Shown here one piece after another: positions 26,990-35,805 of a DNA stretch of 64,000 bases. The notes beneath the pieces are model-generated. The model was not told where the DNA came from, did no database searches, and was given only the letters and a program-made list of their open reading frames with translations. A program made the position numbers and the translations under genes. This DNA is from Thauera sp. JM12B12 (GTDB taxonomy: Bacteria > Pseudomonadota > Gammaproteobacteria > Burkholderiales > Rhodocyclaceae): positions 2,852,001-2,916,000 of the forward strand of contig NZ_CP154859.1 in assembly GCF_039614725.1 (NCBI RefSeq). Reading direction: 5' to 3'. Every line of letters begins with the position of its first letter. Position 1 is the stretch's first letter.

Positions 26990-28543
26990 TCAGTGCCCCC
27001 GATGGGCGTCACTGCCGTCGGCGGCAGCAGCGCCCGGCAGCGGCTCGATGCCGGTGACGATGTACTCGCCCGGTTCGCCCGCCTCGAACACGAAGCGCAC
27101 CGGCGTGCCGGGCGCGATGTCCTTCACCAGGCCGGGGTCGGCGATGACGAAATCCATGGTCATCGCCGGCCACTTCAGCGCGGGGATCTCGCCGTGGGTC
27201 AGCGTGAGGCTGCCGGCTTCGGCGTCGATGGCGTCGAGCGTGCCCTCGGTCTCGTAGCTCGGCGCGGCCATCTGTTCGCTGGCATCGGCCTCCATCAGGT
27301 TCGACAGCGCGGCCTTCAACTGACTCTCCGAGTCGATCAGGAAGTTGGCGGACACCACCACCCGATCGCCCGCCTCCACGCCTTCGAGCACCTCCACCAC
27401 CTCGCGGCCGCGCTCGCCGAGCTTCACCGGCTGCGGCTTGAAGCGCCCCTCGTCGAGGGCGACCAGCACCACCCTGCGCTCGCCGTCGTCGATGATCGCC
27501 GAGCTCGGCACCACCGTCTTCGGGCTGGCGTCGCCCGCCGCGAGCTCGACCTGGGCGAACATCCCGGGGCGCAGCAGCCCTTGCGCGTTGTCCAGTTCCA
27601 GGCGCACCCGGGTGCTGCGGGTGGCGGGATCGAGCGTGGGATACAGGTAGTCGACCCGCGCCGGGAAGCTGCGCCCCGGCCAGGCCTCGAGCGTCACCTG
27701 CGCACCCTGGCCGACCTGCACGCGGGCAAGGTCCTGCTCGAAGACGTCGGCGATGATCCACACCTTCGACAGATCAGCAATACGGAACAGCGCCTCGCCG
27801 GGCATGAAGCGCCCGCCTTCGATCGCCATCTTCTCCAGCACGACGCCGCTTGCCGGGGCGTGGAAGACCTGGCGCGCACCGGCCTGGCCGGCGACCTGCA
27901 GGTTGCGCAGGCGCGCGCGTGTCGCCTCCGCCAGCCGACGGGCGGATTCGCTCGCCACCGGGTCGTGGCTCGCGCTCGCGTGCGCCAGGCGCTCGGCGAT
28001 GCGCAACTCCTCGCCGGTCGATTGCAGCTCGGGGCTGTAGGCGGTGAACAGCGGCTGGCCTTTCTTCACCGCATCGCCCACGGCGTTCACATGCAGGCGC
28101 TCGATCCAGCCCTCGAAGCGCGGCGCCACCACCACCTGGCGGCGCTCGTCGATCTCGATGCGGCCGCTGGCGCGCACCGTTGCGTCCACCGTGCCCAGTT
28201 CGACCAGGGCCGTCTTCACGCCCAGGGTCTGCATGCGCGCCGGGCTGACCGCCACCGCGCCGCTGTCGTCGGGCCGGTCGTCGGCATAGACCGGGATGTA
28301 GTCCATGCCCATCGAGTCCTTCTTCGGCACCGGCGAGGTGTCGGGCAGGCCCATCGGGTTACGGTAATAGAGGATCTTGCGTTCGCCCTCGCCCTCAGCC
28401 TGCGTCGCGGTCGCGACCGCGGCCCCCACGGCTGCCGGCGCGGCAGACGCCGCCCCATGCTGCATGCGCGCGAACCAGTAGCCCGCACCCGCCGCGATCG
28501 CCACCGCGACCGCGACCGTCGTCACCCGCAGCGCAACGCTCAC
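26990..28543 (-). CDS. cusB: CusB-type periplasmic adaptor with fused CusF-like domain
   Basis: 517-residue membrane-fusion protein. After a short membrane anchor come a heavy-metal-binding domain (YYRNPMGLPDTSPVPKKDSM, residues about 50-75), the usual barrel-sandwich and beta-barrel domains (VVVAPRFEGWIERLHV, GVVLEKMAIEGG) and, at the C-terminus (about 425-505), a CusF-like domain with the Met/Trp metal site (LKWPAMTMDFVI). E. coli CusB lacks this fusion. The GTG at 28543 overlaps the cusC stop (GTGA). Confidence 0.93.
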   Translation of the reverse strand: MSVALRVTTVAVAVAIAAGAGYWFARMQHGAASAAPAAVGAAVATATQAEGEGERKILYYRNPMGLPDTSPVPKKDSMGMDYIPVYADDRPDDSGAVAVSPARMQTLGVKTALVELGTVDATVRASGRIEIDERRQVVVAPRFEGWIERLHVNAVGDAVKKGQPLFTAYSPELQSTGEELRIAERLAHASASHDPVASESARRLAEATRARLRNLQVAGQAGARQVFHAPASGVVLEKMAIEGGRFMPGEALFRIADLSKVWIIADVFEQDLARVQVGQGAQVTLEAWPGRSFPARVDYLYPTLDPATRSTRVRLELDNAQGLLRPGMFAQVELAAGDASPKTVVPSSAIIDDGERRVVLVALDEGRFKPQPVKLGERGREVVEVLEGVEAGDRVVVSANFLIDSESQLKAALSNLMEADASEQMAAPSYETEGTLDAIDAEAGSLTLTHGEIPALKWPAMTMDFVIADPGLVKDIAPGTPVRFVFEAGEPGEYIVTGIEPLPGAAAADGSDAHRGH

Positions 28544-29841
28544 TTGAATTCCCCTGTCAATTTCCTGATTTCGGTCAGCGCCAGCCGGGTCTCGAGCTCC
28601 GTCTGGAGCTGGCGCATGCGGATGTCGATGAGCTGGCGCTCGGCCTCGATGACGCTGTCGAAATCGACCGTGCCGCTGGCGAGCGCCGCGCGGCTGGCGT
28701 CGCGCGTGGCCTGGGCCTGCGGCAGCAGCGTGTGCCCGAGCAGGCGCAGAGTCTCGCGGCCCTGGGCGTACATCGACCACGCGCTGCCGAGCTCGCCGGA
28801 GGCGCGCGCGCGGGCGTCCTCGCGCCGGGCCTCGGCCGCCAGCAGCATGTACTCGGCCTCGCGCTCCCGGGCACGGCGGCTGGCCTGCTGCAGCGGGATC
28901 ATGACCTCGAACATCACGTCCCAGGACGCCTTGCCTTCATCCGGGCGGTTGTTGGTCACGCCGACGGCGAAGTCCGGCAGGCGGTCCTGGTAGGTGCGCG
29001 CGCGCTCGGCGCGGGCGACGTCGATGCCGTTGGCGGCGACCTGGACCTCCGGGTTGGCGCTGGCCGCGGCCTCGAACAGGGCGCCCGGCCCCAGCCCCTC
29101 GGGCAAGGGCGGCGGATCGGCGGGCGCGGCGAGCGGCGCATCATGGGCGCGGCCCAGGAGGCCGTTGAGGCCGGCGGCCAGCCCCGTGCGGCGCTGCTCG
29201 ACCTCGACCAGCGCCAGGCGCTGCGCGGTGATCTCGCGCTGCATGCGCAGCACCGCCTGCTGCGGCAGCAGGCCGAGCTCGTAGCGGGCGAGGCTCAGTT
29301 CCTCCAGCCCCTGCAGCAGGCTCAGGGCCTCGCGGTTGAGGACGCGCTCGCGATCGGCGGCGTAGTAGCGCAGCCACAGCGCCTCGATCCTGGCCGCCAG
29401 CTCGGTCCACGCGGCGTCGCGCATGGCGTCGGCCCGGGTGGCCTGGGCCTCGGCGGCCTTCACCGCCAGCTCGCGCTTGCCCCAGCCGGGCAGCGGCTGG
29501 GTGATGCGATAGCGCGTCTCGCCCACCTGGCCGGGCAGCAGCGAGGCCGAGCGCCCGCTCATGGTGTTGGTGGCGTCCATCAGCTCGAGCTCGAAGCGCG
29601 GGTCGGGCAGCGCGCCGGCCGGGCTGACGCGCTCACGCGCGGCCGAGGCCTCGGCGCGGGCGGCGGCGAAACCGGGGTTGCCCTGGCGCGCATGCTCGAT
29701 CAGCGCCTGGGCGCTGGCGCCGAGCGCGGGCGCTTCGGGCATGGCCTGACTCCAGGCACTGCCGCCTGTCAGCGCGAGCGCCAGCACCAGCGCCGCGGGT
29801 CGTGGCAGACGGAGGGCCGCCACTGCGAACGGGGATTTCAT
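28540..29841 (-). CDS. cusC: TolC-family outer-membrane efflux protein (CusC-like)
   Basis: 433-residue protein with a signal peptide ending near AWSQ and two long alpha-helical hairpin repeats of the outer-membrane factor family (ARAEASAARERVSPAGALPD, RAERARTYQDRLPDFAVG). It forms the outer-membrane channel of the copper/silver RND pump. It is followed by the overlapping cusB start. A separate cusF-like gene lies 118 bases upstream on the same strand. Confidence 0.92.
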   Translation of the reverse strand: MKSPFAVAALRLPRPAALVLALALTGGSAWSQAMPEAPALGASAQALIEHARQGNPGFAAARAEASAARERVSPAGALPDPRFELELMDATNTMSGRSASLLPGQVGETRYRITQPLPGWGKRELAVKAAEAQATRADAMRDAAWTELAARIEALWLRYYAADRERVLNREALSLLQGLEELSLARYELGLLPQQAVLRMQREITAQRLALVEVEQRRTGLAAGLNGLLGRAHDAPLAAPADPPPLPEGLGPGALFEAAASANPEVQVAANGIDVARAERARTYQDRLPDFAVGVTNNRPDEGKASWDVMFEVMIPLQQASRRAREREAEYMLLAAEARREDARARASGELGSAWSMYAQGRETLRLLGHTLLPQAQATRDASRAALASGTVDFDSVIEAERQLIDIRMRQLQTELETRLALTEIRKLTGEFK

Positions 29842-29959
29842 GGACAGGGGTTCCGGCTTGCGGTCGGGGGCGGGGTCGGACAGCTCGACGCCCGCCCTTC
29901 AGCCAGGCGGGCGTCGGATCGATGATGGCGCGGGACAGGGTACGCCCGCGCCCGAACCC

Positions 29960-30307
29960 TCACTGCGCCGGCTCGATCACCGTGACCGTCAGCGCGCCGC
30001 CGACGCGCGTGACCGCGAAGCGGATCTTGTCGCCGACCTTGACCTGGTCGAGCAGGCCCGGCTCGGCAGCGCGGAACACCATCGTCATCGGCGGCATGTT
30101 GAGCGCCTCGAGCGGACCATGCGCGATGGTGAGCTTGCCGGCCGGCTTGTCGATCTTCTTGACCGTGCCTTCGGCCAGCGGCGCCTCGGCCGCGGCCGGG
30201 GCGCTGGCGCCGCCGTGGTGGGCGTCGTGGTCGGCCTGCGCGAACGCCAGCGGCGCGCCGCCGCCGAGCGCGAGGAGCAGCGCGGAGGTGATCAGGGTCT
30301 TGTTCAT
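29960..30307 (-). CDS. cusF: Periplasmic copper-binding protein, CusF-like
   Basis: 115-residue protein with a signal peptide (MNKTLITSALLLALGGGAPLAFA) and a His-rich mature N-terminus (DHDAHHGG). The CusF fold is shown by GTVKKIDKPAGKLTIAHGPL and the Cu(I)-binding MPPMTMVF Met cluster. It delivers Cu(I) or Ag(I) to CusB. A good Shine-Dalgarno (GGAGAACC) precedes the start. A copper-regulator-like site lies 120 bases upstream. Confidence 0.92.
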   Translation of the reverse strand: MNKTLITSALLLALGGGAPLAFAQADHDAHHGGASAPAAAEAPLAEGTVKKIDKPAGKLTIAHGPLEALNMPPMTMVFRAAEPGLLDQVKVGDKIRFAVTRVGGALTVTVIEPAQ

Positions 30308-30426
30308 GATGGGGTTCTCCGGGGATGGCTGGGAGGGGTTGCCGGGTGAATCCGTCGGCTGGAGACCGGACTCGAAGCTCGGCGCGATTATGCCCAGCGC
30401 TCGCCGACGGGAGGCTGACGCGCGGA

Positions 30427-30440
30427 TTACATTTCTGTCA
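30427..30440. promoter_or_regulatory. Copper-responsive regulator-like site (upstream of cusF)
   Basis: TTACATTTCTGTCA overlaps the end of the cupredoxin gene and lies 120 bases upstream of cusF on the minus strand. A similar TTACATTTCCGTAA is at 31753-31766, in the promoter region beside the linked response-regulator gene. Sites of this shape are bound by CopR/CusR-type regulators; assignment here is by similarity and context. Confidence 0.5.
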
Positions 30441-30989
30441 GCCGCGGACCGTGATACTGCCGATCATCCCCGCCTGGAAATGGCCGGGGATCAGGCAGGC
30501 AAACTGGAACTCGCCGGCGCGGTTGAACTGCCAGACCATCTCCCCGCGCCCACCCGGCGGCACGTGGGCCATCCACGGCTCGTCGTGCTCCATCTCGGGA
30601 AAGCGCTCCATCAGCTCCGCGTGCTCGGCGAGCGCAGCGGGCGTGCCGATCACCATCTCGTGCATCACCGCGCCGCGGTTCTCGTGGGTGAAGCGGATCG
30701 TCTCGCCCAGCCGCACCTCGATGCGGTCGGGCACGAAGCGCATGCTGTCGCTCATGACGATGGGGATGGTGCGCACCACCGCCGCGACGTCGCCGGCGAT
30801 GCCCCAGGGCTGCTGCGCCTTCGGCGGCGCGGTGGCAGACCCGGTGGCAGACCCGGTGGCGGACTCGCCGGCAGGCGCGGTGGTCGCCTTGTCGGCATGC
30901 GCGGGCCCGCCATGGGCGAAGGCGCCGCGCTGCAGGGCGAGCACCCCGGCGGCAAGGCCGGTGGCGAGAAAACGACGACGGTTCTTCAT
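30438..30989 (-). CDS. Cupredoxin-domain periplasmic copper protein (CopI-like)
   Basis: 183-residue exported protein. The N-terminus NRRRFLATGLAAG resembles a Tat signal. A low-complexity linker contains three 12-bp DNA repeats encoding Ser-Ala-Thr-Gly. The C-terminal about 120 residues form a cupredoxin with type-1 copper ligands visible: His in AVMHEMVIG, Cys and His in FACLIPGH, and a following Met. It probably binds or oxidises periplasmic copper. Its neighbours are cusF and a Met-rich protein on the same strand. Confidence 0.88.
   Translation of the reverse strand: MKNRRRFLATGLAAGVLALQRGAFAHGGPAHADKATTAPAGESATGSATGSATAPPKAQQPWGIAGDVAAVVRTIPIVMSDSMRFVPDRIEVRLGETIRFTHENRGAVMHEMVIGTPAALAEHAELMERFPEMEHDEPWMAHVPPGGRGEMVWQFNRAGEFQFACLIPGHFQAGMIGSITVRG
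30829..30864. repeat. Three tandem 12-bp repeats in the cupredoxin linker
   Basis: Units (G/C)CGGTGGC(A/A/G)GAC at 30829, 30841 and 30853 are nearly identical and keep frame, encoding Ser-Ala-Thr-Gly repeats in the flexible linker. Confidence 0.7.
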
Positions 30990-31135
30990 CGGAAACCTTC
31001 TTTCGGGCGAGGCGTACTCGTTGCCATCAGGGGGGAACGTGATCCTGAGGGATCATCGTGCCCGCCCCGCCATGCGGCAGGATACTGGCCAAGCGCCTGG
31101 TCTGCTCGCACACCCTGCCTACGCGCGCAGGGCAA

Positions 31136-31648
31136 TCACCTGGGCGCCGCGGGCAGCGTCGCCGACGGCAGGCCCATCATGCGCTGCATCATGCCCATGT
31201 GCTGCTGCATCATCTGCATGTGCTCCTGCACGAGCTTCGGATCCATCATCATGCCGCCCGTCGGCCCCATCGGGCCGGCTCCGGGCGCGGCCCCCGGCAT
31301 CGGCGCGGCACCCGGCCCACGCCCCCTCATCATCGGCCCGGGGCCCACCTGACCGCCCATCATCGGGGCACCCGGCGGCTGCCCGCCCAGCATCGGACAA
31401 CCGGCGGTCCCGGCCTGCGACGCGGCCTCCAGCGCCTTGATCTGCTCTTCCATCAGGGCCATGCGGCGCTCGGGGTCGGTGGCCTCGCGGATCGCCTTCA
31501 TGCGCGCCTGCAGCGCCGGCACGCTCGCGGCCAGCGGCCAGGCCTGCGCCTGTTCGGTGGTCTGCGCCAGCGCCGGGCCGGCCTGCAGGGCTGCGGCCAG
31601 CGCAAACACGGGCATGAGCCCGGCGAGACGATACGGACTGTGTTTCAT
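31136..31648 (-). CDS. Exported methionine-rich protein, copper-locus associated
   Basis: 170-residue protein with a signal peptide (to ALAQ, near residue 29). The first mature third is helical with a REATDPERRMALMEEQIKAL segment; the rest is rich in Met, Gly and Pro (PMMGGQVGPGPMMRGRGP) and ends in HMQMMQQHMGMMQRMMG. Clusters of Met and His bind Cu(I). Its place between the cupredoxin gene and the copper two-component system supports a copper-binding role. The ATG at 31648 gives the signal peptide; the frame upstream crosses the divergent promoter. Confidence 0.78.
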   Translation of the reverse strand: MKHSPYRLAGLMPVFALAAALQAGPALAQTTEQAQAWPLAASVPALQARMKAIREATDPERRMALMEEQIKALEAASQAGTAGCPMLGGQPPGAPMMGGQVGPGPMMRGRGPGAAPMPGAAPGAGPMGPTGGMMMDPKLVQEHMQMMQQHMGMMQRMMGLPSATLPAAPR

Positions 31649-31752
31649 GATCGATCTCCCATCGGTTGCGGTGCGAGTGCATTGCCCCGTGCAATGTCGT
31701 GCCATACGGTCCATCTTGCGCGCGCGCACCTGTCCCCGGCCTGACCCGGAGG

Positions 31753-31766
31753 TTACATTTCCGTAA
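31753..31766. promoter_or_regulatory. Copper-responsive regulator-like site between Met-rich gene and response regulator
   Basis: TTACATTTCCGTAA is an imperfect palindrome (TTAC...GTAA) in the 188-base gap between divergent genes, and is similar to the site at 30427-30440. It could serve both promoters; autoregulation of the two-component system is the likely reading. Confidence 0.5.
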
Positions 31767-31836
31767 TCCGGTGCCCGGCCGCGCGGCGCGCGGCAGAATT
31801 CGCCGGACACGGCAATCCATCGGTGGGAGCACGCGC

Positions 31837-32517
31837 ATGAAGATCCTGATCGTCGAAGACGAGGTGAAGACCGGCGACTACCTGCGCCAGGGGCTGACCG
31901 AGGCCGGATTCGTCGTCGACCTCGCGAGAGACGGCCTCGACGGGCTCCACCTCGCGCTCGCGGGCGACTACGACCTCATCGTGCTGGACGTGATGCTGCC
32001 GTCACTGGACGGCTGGAGCATCCTCAAGACACTGCGTCGCAGCGGCCGCGAGGCCCCGGTGCTGTTCCTGACGGCCCGCGACCAGATCGAGGACCGGGTC
32101 CGTGGCCTCGAGCTCGGCGCCGACGATTACCTGGTCAAGCCCTTCGCCTTCTCCGAGTTTCTCGCGCGGGTGCGCACCCTGCTGCGCCGGGGACGAAGCC
32201 ACGAACCGGAGATCCTGCGCTCGGCAAACCTGGAGCTCGATCTGCTTCGCCGCCGCGTCAGCCGCTGCGGCCAGCGCATCGACCTCACCGCCAAGGAGTT
32301 CGCCCTGCTCGAGTTGCTCCTGCGCCGCAAGGGCGAGGTGCTGCCGCGATCCTTGATCGCGTCACAGGTCTGGGACATGAACTTCGACAGCGACACGAAC
32401 GTGATCGAGGTGGCGGTGCGCCGGTTGCGGGTGAAGGTCGACGACCCCTTCGAGCCCAAGCTGATCCGCACCGTGCGCGGCATGGGCTACGTGCTCGAGG
32501 CGATGGAGCCGAGCTGA
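31837..32517 (+). CDS. cusR: Heavy-metal response regulator (CusR/CopR type)
   Basis: 226-residue OmpR-family regulator. The receiver domain has the acidic pocket (VEDE), phospho-acceptor Asp in LIVLDVMLP and the conserved Lys in YLVKPF. The C-terminal winged helix ([43 protein letters not shown]) matches the heavy-metal subgroup. It probably activates the neighbouring copper genes. The start lies 18 bases after a GTGGGAG sequence. The kinase gene starts two bases after its stop. Confidence 0.93.
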   Translation: MKILIVEDEVKTGDYLRQGLTEAGFVVDLARDGLDGLHLALAGDYDLIVLDVMLPSLDGWSILKTLRRSGREAPVLFLTARDQIEDRVRGLELGADDYLVKPFAFSEFLARVRTLLRRGRSHEPEILRSANLELDLLRRRVSRCGQRIDLTAKEFALLELLLRRKGEVLPRSLIASQVWDMNFDSDTNVIEVAVRRLRVKVDDPFEPKLIRTVRGMGYVLEAMEPS

Positions 32518-32519
32518 CG

Positions 32520-33923
32520 ATGATCCGCATTCACTCGCTGACGGCACGGCTGGCAACGCTCTTTGCGGTGCTCACGGCAAGCCTGCTCGTGCTGGCGGCG
32601 GTGTTCCTCGGCCGCATGCTGGACGCGCACTTCGAGGAACTCGACACGCATGAGCTGCAGGGCAAGCTCACCCTGATCCGCAACGCGCTGCAGACCGAGG
32701 CCGCGCAGGTGGGGCAGCCGGATCGCTTCGAGGCGCTCGACCGTTCCTTCGTCGGGCACGAGAGTGTCGGCGTCCTCCTTCGCGATGCCGAGGGGCGCGT
32801 GCTGCACGTCATCCATCCCGAGCACTTCACCGCCGCCCAGCGCGCAGGCGAAGCCCTCGCGGCCGGGCTGAGCGGCTGGACGGTCGACGCGCGCCCCCAT
32901 CGGGGAGTCGAGGTCAGCATCGCGCTGCCGAGCGCCGGCGCAAACCACGAGACGATCGCGGCCCTGGTCGCGCTCGATCTGTCGCATCACGTCCATTTCC
33001 TCGCCTCGGTGCGCCACGCGACCTGGGCGGGCGTCGTCGCGGCCGCGCTGGCGGCGGCGCTGTTCGGCTGGATCGCCGCGTACCGGGGCCTCGCCCCGCT
33101 GCGCCAGGTCACCGAGACCGCCCGCAAGCTGTCAGCCCGGCAGCTCGCCGAGCGTCTGGCCATCGATGACGCCCCGCTCGAGGTGCGCGACCACGTCGAG
33201 GCCTTCAACGGCATGCTGGCGCGGCTCGAGGCCGCCTTCCAGCGCCTCGGCGACTACTCCGCGGACATCGCCCACGAGCTGCGCACGCCGATCTCGAACC
33301 TGATGACGCAGACCCAGGTCGCGCTTTCGCGGCCCCGCACGACCGAGGCGTATCAGGACATCCTGGCCTCGAACCTCGAGGAGTACGAGCGCATCGCGCG
33401 CATGGTCAGCGACATGCTCTTCCTCGCCAAGGCCGAGGGGAACACGCTCGCGCACGCCAGCGAGCCGGTCGACCTGGCCCTCGAGGCAGATGCCCTGGTC
33501 GATTTCTACGAGGCCCTCGCCGACGAGCGCCAGGTCGGCATCGCGCGCCAGGGGCAGGCGAGCGTTCAGGGCGATCGCCTGATGCTGCGGCGGGCCCTTT
33601 CCAACCTGATCTCGAACGCACTCCGCCACACGCCCGAAGGCGGGCAGATCACGATCAGGATCGATGCCGACGCTGCCGGTGTCCGTGTCGCGGTCTGCAA
33701 CGTCGGCGATCCCATCCCCGGCGAGCAGATCGAGCGGATCTTCGAGCGTTTCCATCGCGGCAGCGCCCAGCGCGAGTCCCGCGGCGAAGGCGCAGGGCTC
33801 GGGCTCGCGATCACACGCTCGATCGTCCACGCCCACGGCGGGCAGATCAGCGCGCAATCGGCCGAAGGCGTCACCTGCTTCACGATCACCCTGCCTCGGC
33901 ACCGCGCGCCTGCGGCACCCTGA
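32520..33923 (+). CDS. cusS: Heavy-metal sensor histidine kinase (CusS/CopS type)
   Basis: 467-residue inner-membrane kinase. Helix 1 lies near residues 8-30 and helix 2 near 165-185, flanking a periplasmic sensor domain. A HAMP segment (GLAPLRQVTETARKLSARQL) leads to the dimerisation domain with phospho-acceptor His in SADIAHELRTPI. ATP-binding boxes are N (LISNALRHTPE), G1/F-like (ERFHRGS) and G2 (GAGLGLAITRSIV). It senses periplasmic metal, most likely copper or silver, and phosphorylates the upstream regulator. Confidence 0.93.
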   Translation: MIRIHSLTARLATLFAVLTASLLVLAAVFLGRMLDAHFEELDTHELQGKLTLIRNALQTEAAQVGQPDRFEALDRSFVGHESVGVLLRDAEGRVLHVIHPEHFTAAQRAGEALAAGLSGWTVDARPHRGVEVSIALPSAGANHETIAALVALDLSHHVHFLASVRHATWAGVVAAALAAALFGWIAAYRGLAPLRQVTETARKLSARQLAERLAIDDAPLEVRDHVEAFNGMLARLEAAFQRLGDYSADIAHELRTPISNLMTQTQVALSRPRTTEAYQDILASNLEEYERIARMVSDMLFLAKAEGNTLAHASEPVDLALEADALVDFYEALADERQVGIARQGQASVQGDRLMLRRALSNLISNALRHTPEGGQITIRIDADAAGVRVAVCNVGDPIPGEQIERIFERFHRGSAQRESRGEGAGLGLAITRSIVHAHGGQISAQSAEGVTCFTITLPRHRAPAAP

Positions 33924-33992
33924 CCCGGCGAAGGCGGCGCGCCGTCGAACGACGCGCGGACGAGCGCGCTGCGAGCGGGCGCGACGGGTCTC

Positions 33993-34703
33993 TCACATGA
34001 CGCCGCGCTGCGCGCCGATGCGCCCATCGTGCAGCGCCGAGGCCACCAGCCAGGCACTCGCGCCCGAGGCGGCAGCGTGGCGGAGGTCGGCCTCGTCACG
34101 GATTCCGCCCGCCCCGACCAGCTCCACGTCCGGGCGCAGGGCCTGAACGCCGCGCAGGGTTTCGAGGTCCGGACCGGCGTCGGCACCGACACGGTCGAGC
34201 GTCATCACGATCACGCGTGCGGGCCACCACTCGGGGTGGGCGTGGCAGCCGCCGGGATCGAGCAGGCTGCCCTGGCGGCGATCGAGTGACAGAATGCAGT
34301 GCGCACGATGCGCCGCGAGGCAGCGGCGCGCGCGGTCGGCATCCGCAAGCGACTCGCTGGCGACGATCGGGGTGACGCGGGCGGCGTGCGCGCCGAGGCG
34401 CTGCCGGAAGGCGTCGATCGATTCGGCGTCGCGAAAGCCGCCGTCGACCCAGAGCTGCACCGCGGGCAAGCCGTCGAGCAGCGCGGCCAGCATGTCGAAC
34501 TGCAGGGCGCCGCCCATCAGGGCGTCGAGGTCGGCAAGATAGAGGGTGTCGCTCGCCGCGCGCTCGAGCAGGCGCGGCGCGAGTTCGAGCGGCGCGCTCG
34601 ATGGACACAGGGACGACCGGATCGGTCGGTAGGCGCTGCGCTCGCCACGCACGCCGCGGACGACCTGGCCGGCCATCAGGTCGATGACGGGAATGAGCTG
34701 CAT
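33993..34703 (-). CDS. HisA/HisF-family TIM-barrel protein of the H4MPT island
   Basis: 236-residue protein resembling ProFAR isomerase: IPVIDLMAGQVVRGVRGER at the N-terminus with the catalytic Asp position, LWVDGGFRD in mid-barrel and LVGAGGIRDEADL near the end. HisA-like paralogues occur in H4MPT/methylofuran gene clusters of methylotrophs and methanogens, where they are probably not histidine enzymes; the reaction is unknown. The start codon overlaps that of the divergent ATP-grasp gene (CATG at 34701-34704). It is convergent with the copper sensor kinase. Confidence 0.85.
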   Translation of the reverse strand: MQLIPVIDLMAGQVVRGVRGERSAYRPIRSSLCPSSAPLELAPRLLERAASDTLYLADLDALMGGALQFDMLAALLDGLPAVQLWVDGGFRDAESIDAFRQRLGAHAARVTPIVASESLADADRARRCLAAHRAHCILSLDRRQGSLLDPGGCHAHPEWWPARVIVMTLDRVGADAGPDLETLRGVQALRPDVELVGAGGIRDEADLRHAAASGASAWLVASALHDGRIGAQRGVM

Positions 34704-35805
34704 GACAAGGACTCGACGGATTCTGGTGCTCGAATTTATCAGCGCGGGGGGGCTGGGAGAAGCCGCGTCGGCCGAGCCGGCAGGCGTCGCCGGCGAGCCG
34801 CTGCTCGCCCAGGGCGTGCGCATGCGCGACGCGCTGCTGGGCGAGCTGAGCGCCCTGCCCGGCCTGGAGATCAGCGTCGCCGACGCGGGCCTGGCGCCGC
34901 TGCCCGCGCACCCGCCCATGCCCGCTGCGGCCGTGCAGCGCCTGTCCACCGCCGCCGTCGCCGATCTGGCCGCCTGGCTGGGCGCGCGGCAGGCGGCCTT
35001 CGACCTGGTGTGGGTGATCGCACCCGAGACGGACGATTGCCTGCTCACGCTGTGCGCGGCGGTGGCCCCGGCACGCTGGATCGGCTGCAGCGCCGACGCG
35101 ATCCGGGTGGCGGCCAGCAAGACCCGCACCCGCGAGCGCCTCGCCGCGCAGGGCATTCCGACGCCGCAGGCGTGGGCGCCGGGCCTGCCCCCGCCCGCGC
35201 AGCCGGGGCGCTGGGTGCTGAAGCCCGACGACGGCGCCGGCAGCGAGCACACCCGCGTGTTCGCCGACTTCGCCGCCGCGCGCGCGGCGCTGGCCGCGGC
35301 CATCGCGACCAGTGGCCTTGATGCGGCGCAGGCCGACGCCGGCCTCCCTCCCCGATGGACGCTCGAGGCCTGGGTCGAGGGCGAGGCGCTGAGCCTGTCG
35401 CTGCTGTGCGCCGCCGAGGGCGTCGAGGTGCTGAGCGTCAACCGCCAGCGCCTCATCCTGGAAGCAGACGGCCAGCTCGGCTATGCCGGCGTCGACACCG
35501 GGGTCGAGCCGGTCACGCAAGCGCTGCGCGACCTCGCCGAGCGCTGCGCCGCGGCGGTGCCCGGGCTGGCCGGCTTCGTCGGCCTCGACCTCGTCCGCCA
35601 GCCCGACGGCCGGCTGTGCGTGATCGAGATCAACCCGCGCCTGACCTGCGCCTACGCCGGCCTCGCCGCGCCGCCGGAGAGCGCCAGGCCGCCCAGCCCC
35701 TGCGCGCGCCCGCGCACGCTCGCTGCCGACATCATTGCCGCCCACGACGCCGCATTTTCCAGCCAAGCCACCGGAACCGCCGATGCACCCCGCACACACG
35801 CCTGA
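34702..35805 (+). CDS. mfnD: ATP-grasp ligase, MfnD-like (methylofuran biosynthesis candidate)
   Basis: 367-residue ATP-grasp protein. The start RILVLEFISAGGLGEA resembles archaeal tyramine-glutamate ligase (MfnD). ATP-binding residues are seen in WVLKPDDGAGSEHT and the metal-binding EINPRLTCAY motif. Bacterial methylofuran is reported to contain tyrosine rather than tyramine, so the acceptor may differ. The ATG at 34702 overlaps the divergent HisA-like start; an in-frame ATG at 34684 is possible. It is the first gene of a three-gene set with MfnF- and MfnE-like genes. Assignment to MfnD is by context and overall similarity. Confidence 0.75.
   Translation: MTRTRRILVLEFISAGGLGEAASAEPAGVAGEPLLAQGVRMRDALLGELSALPGLEISVADAGLAPLPAHPPMPAAAVQRLSTAAVADLAAWLGARQAAFDLVWVIAPETDDCLLTLCAAVAPARWIGCSADAIRVAASKTRTRERLAAQGIPTPQAWAPGLPPPAQPGRWVLKPDDGAGSEHTRVFADFAAARAALAAAIATSGLDAAQADAGLPPRWTLEAWVEGEALSLSLLCAAEGVEVLSVNRQRLILEADGQLGYAGVDTGVEPVTQALRDLAERCAAAVPGLAGFVGLDLVRQPDGRLCVIEINPRLTCAYAGLAAPPESARPPSPCARPRTLAADIIAAHDAAFSSQATGTADAPRTHA

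Noticed and set aside
23677..27057. Long plus-strand frame antisense to cusA
   Set aside because: Its translation is His/Arg/Gly-rich with no domain, as expected opposite a GC-rich gene; cusA is unmistakable.
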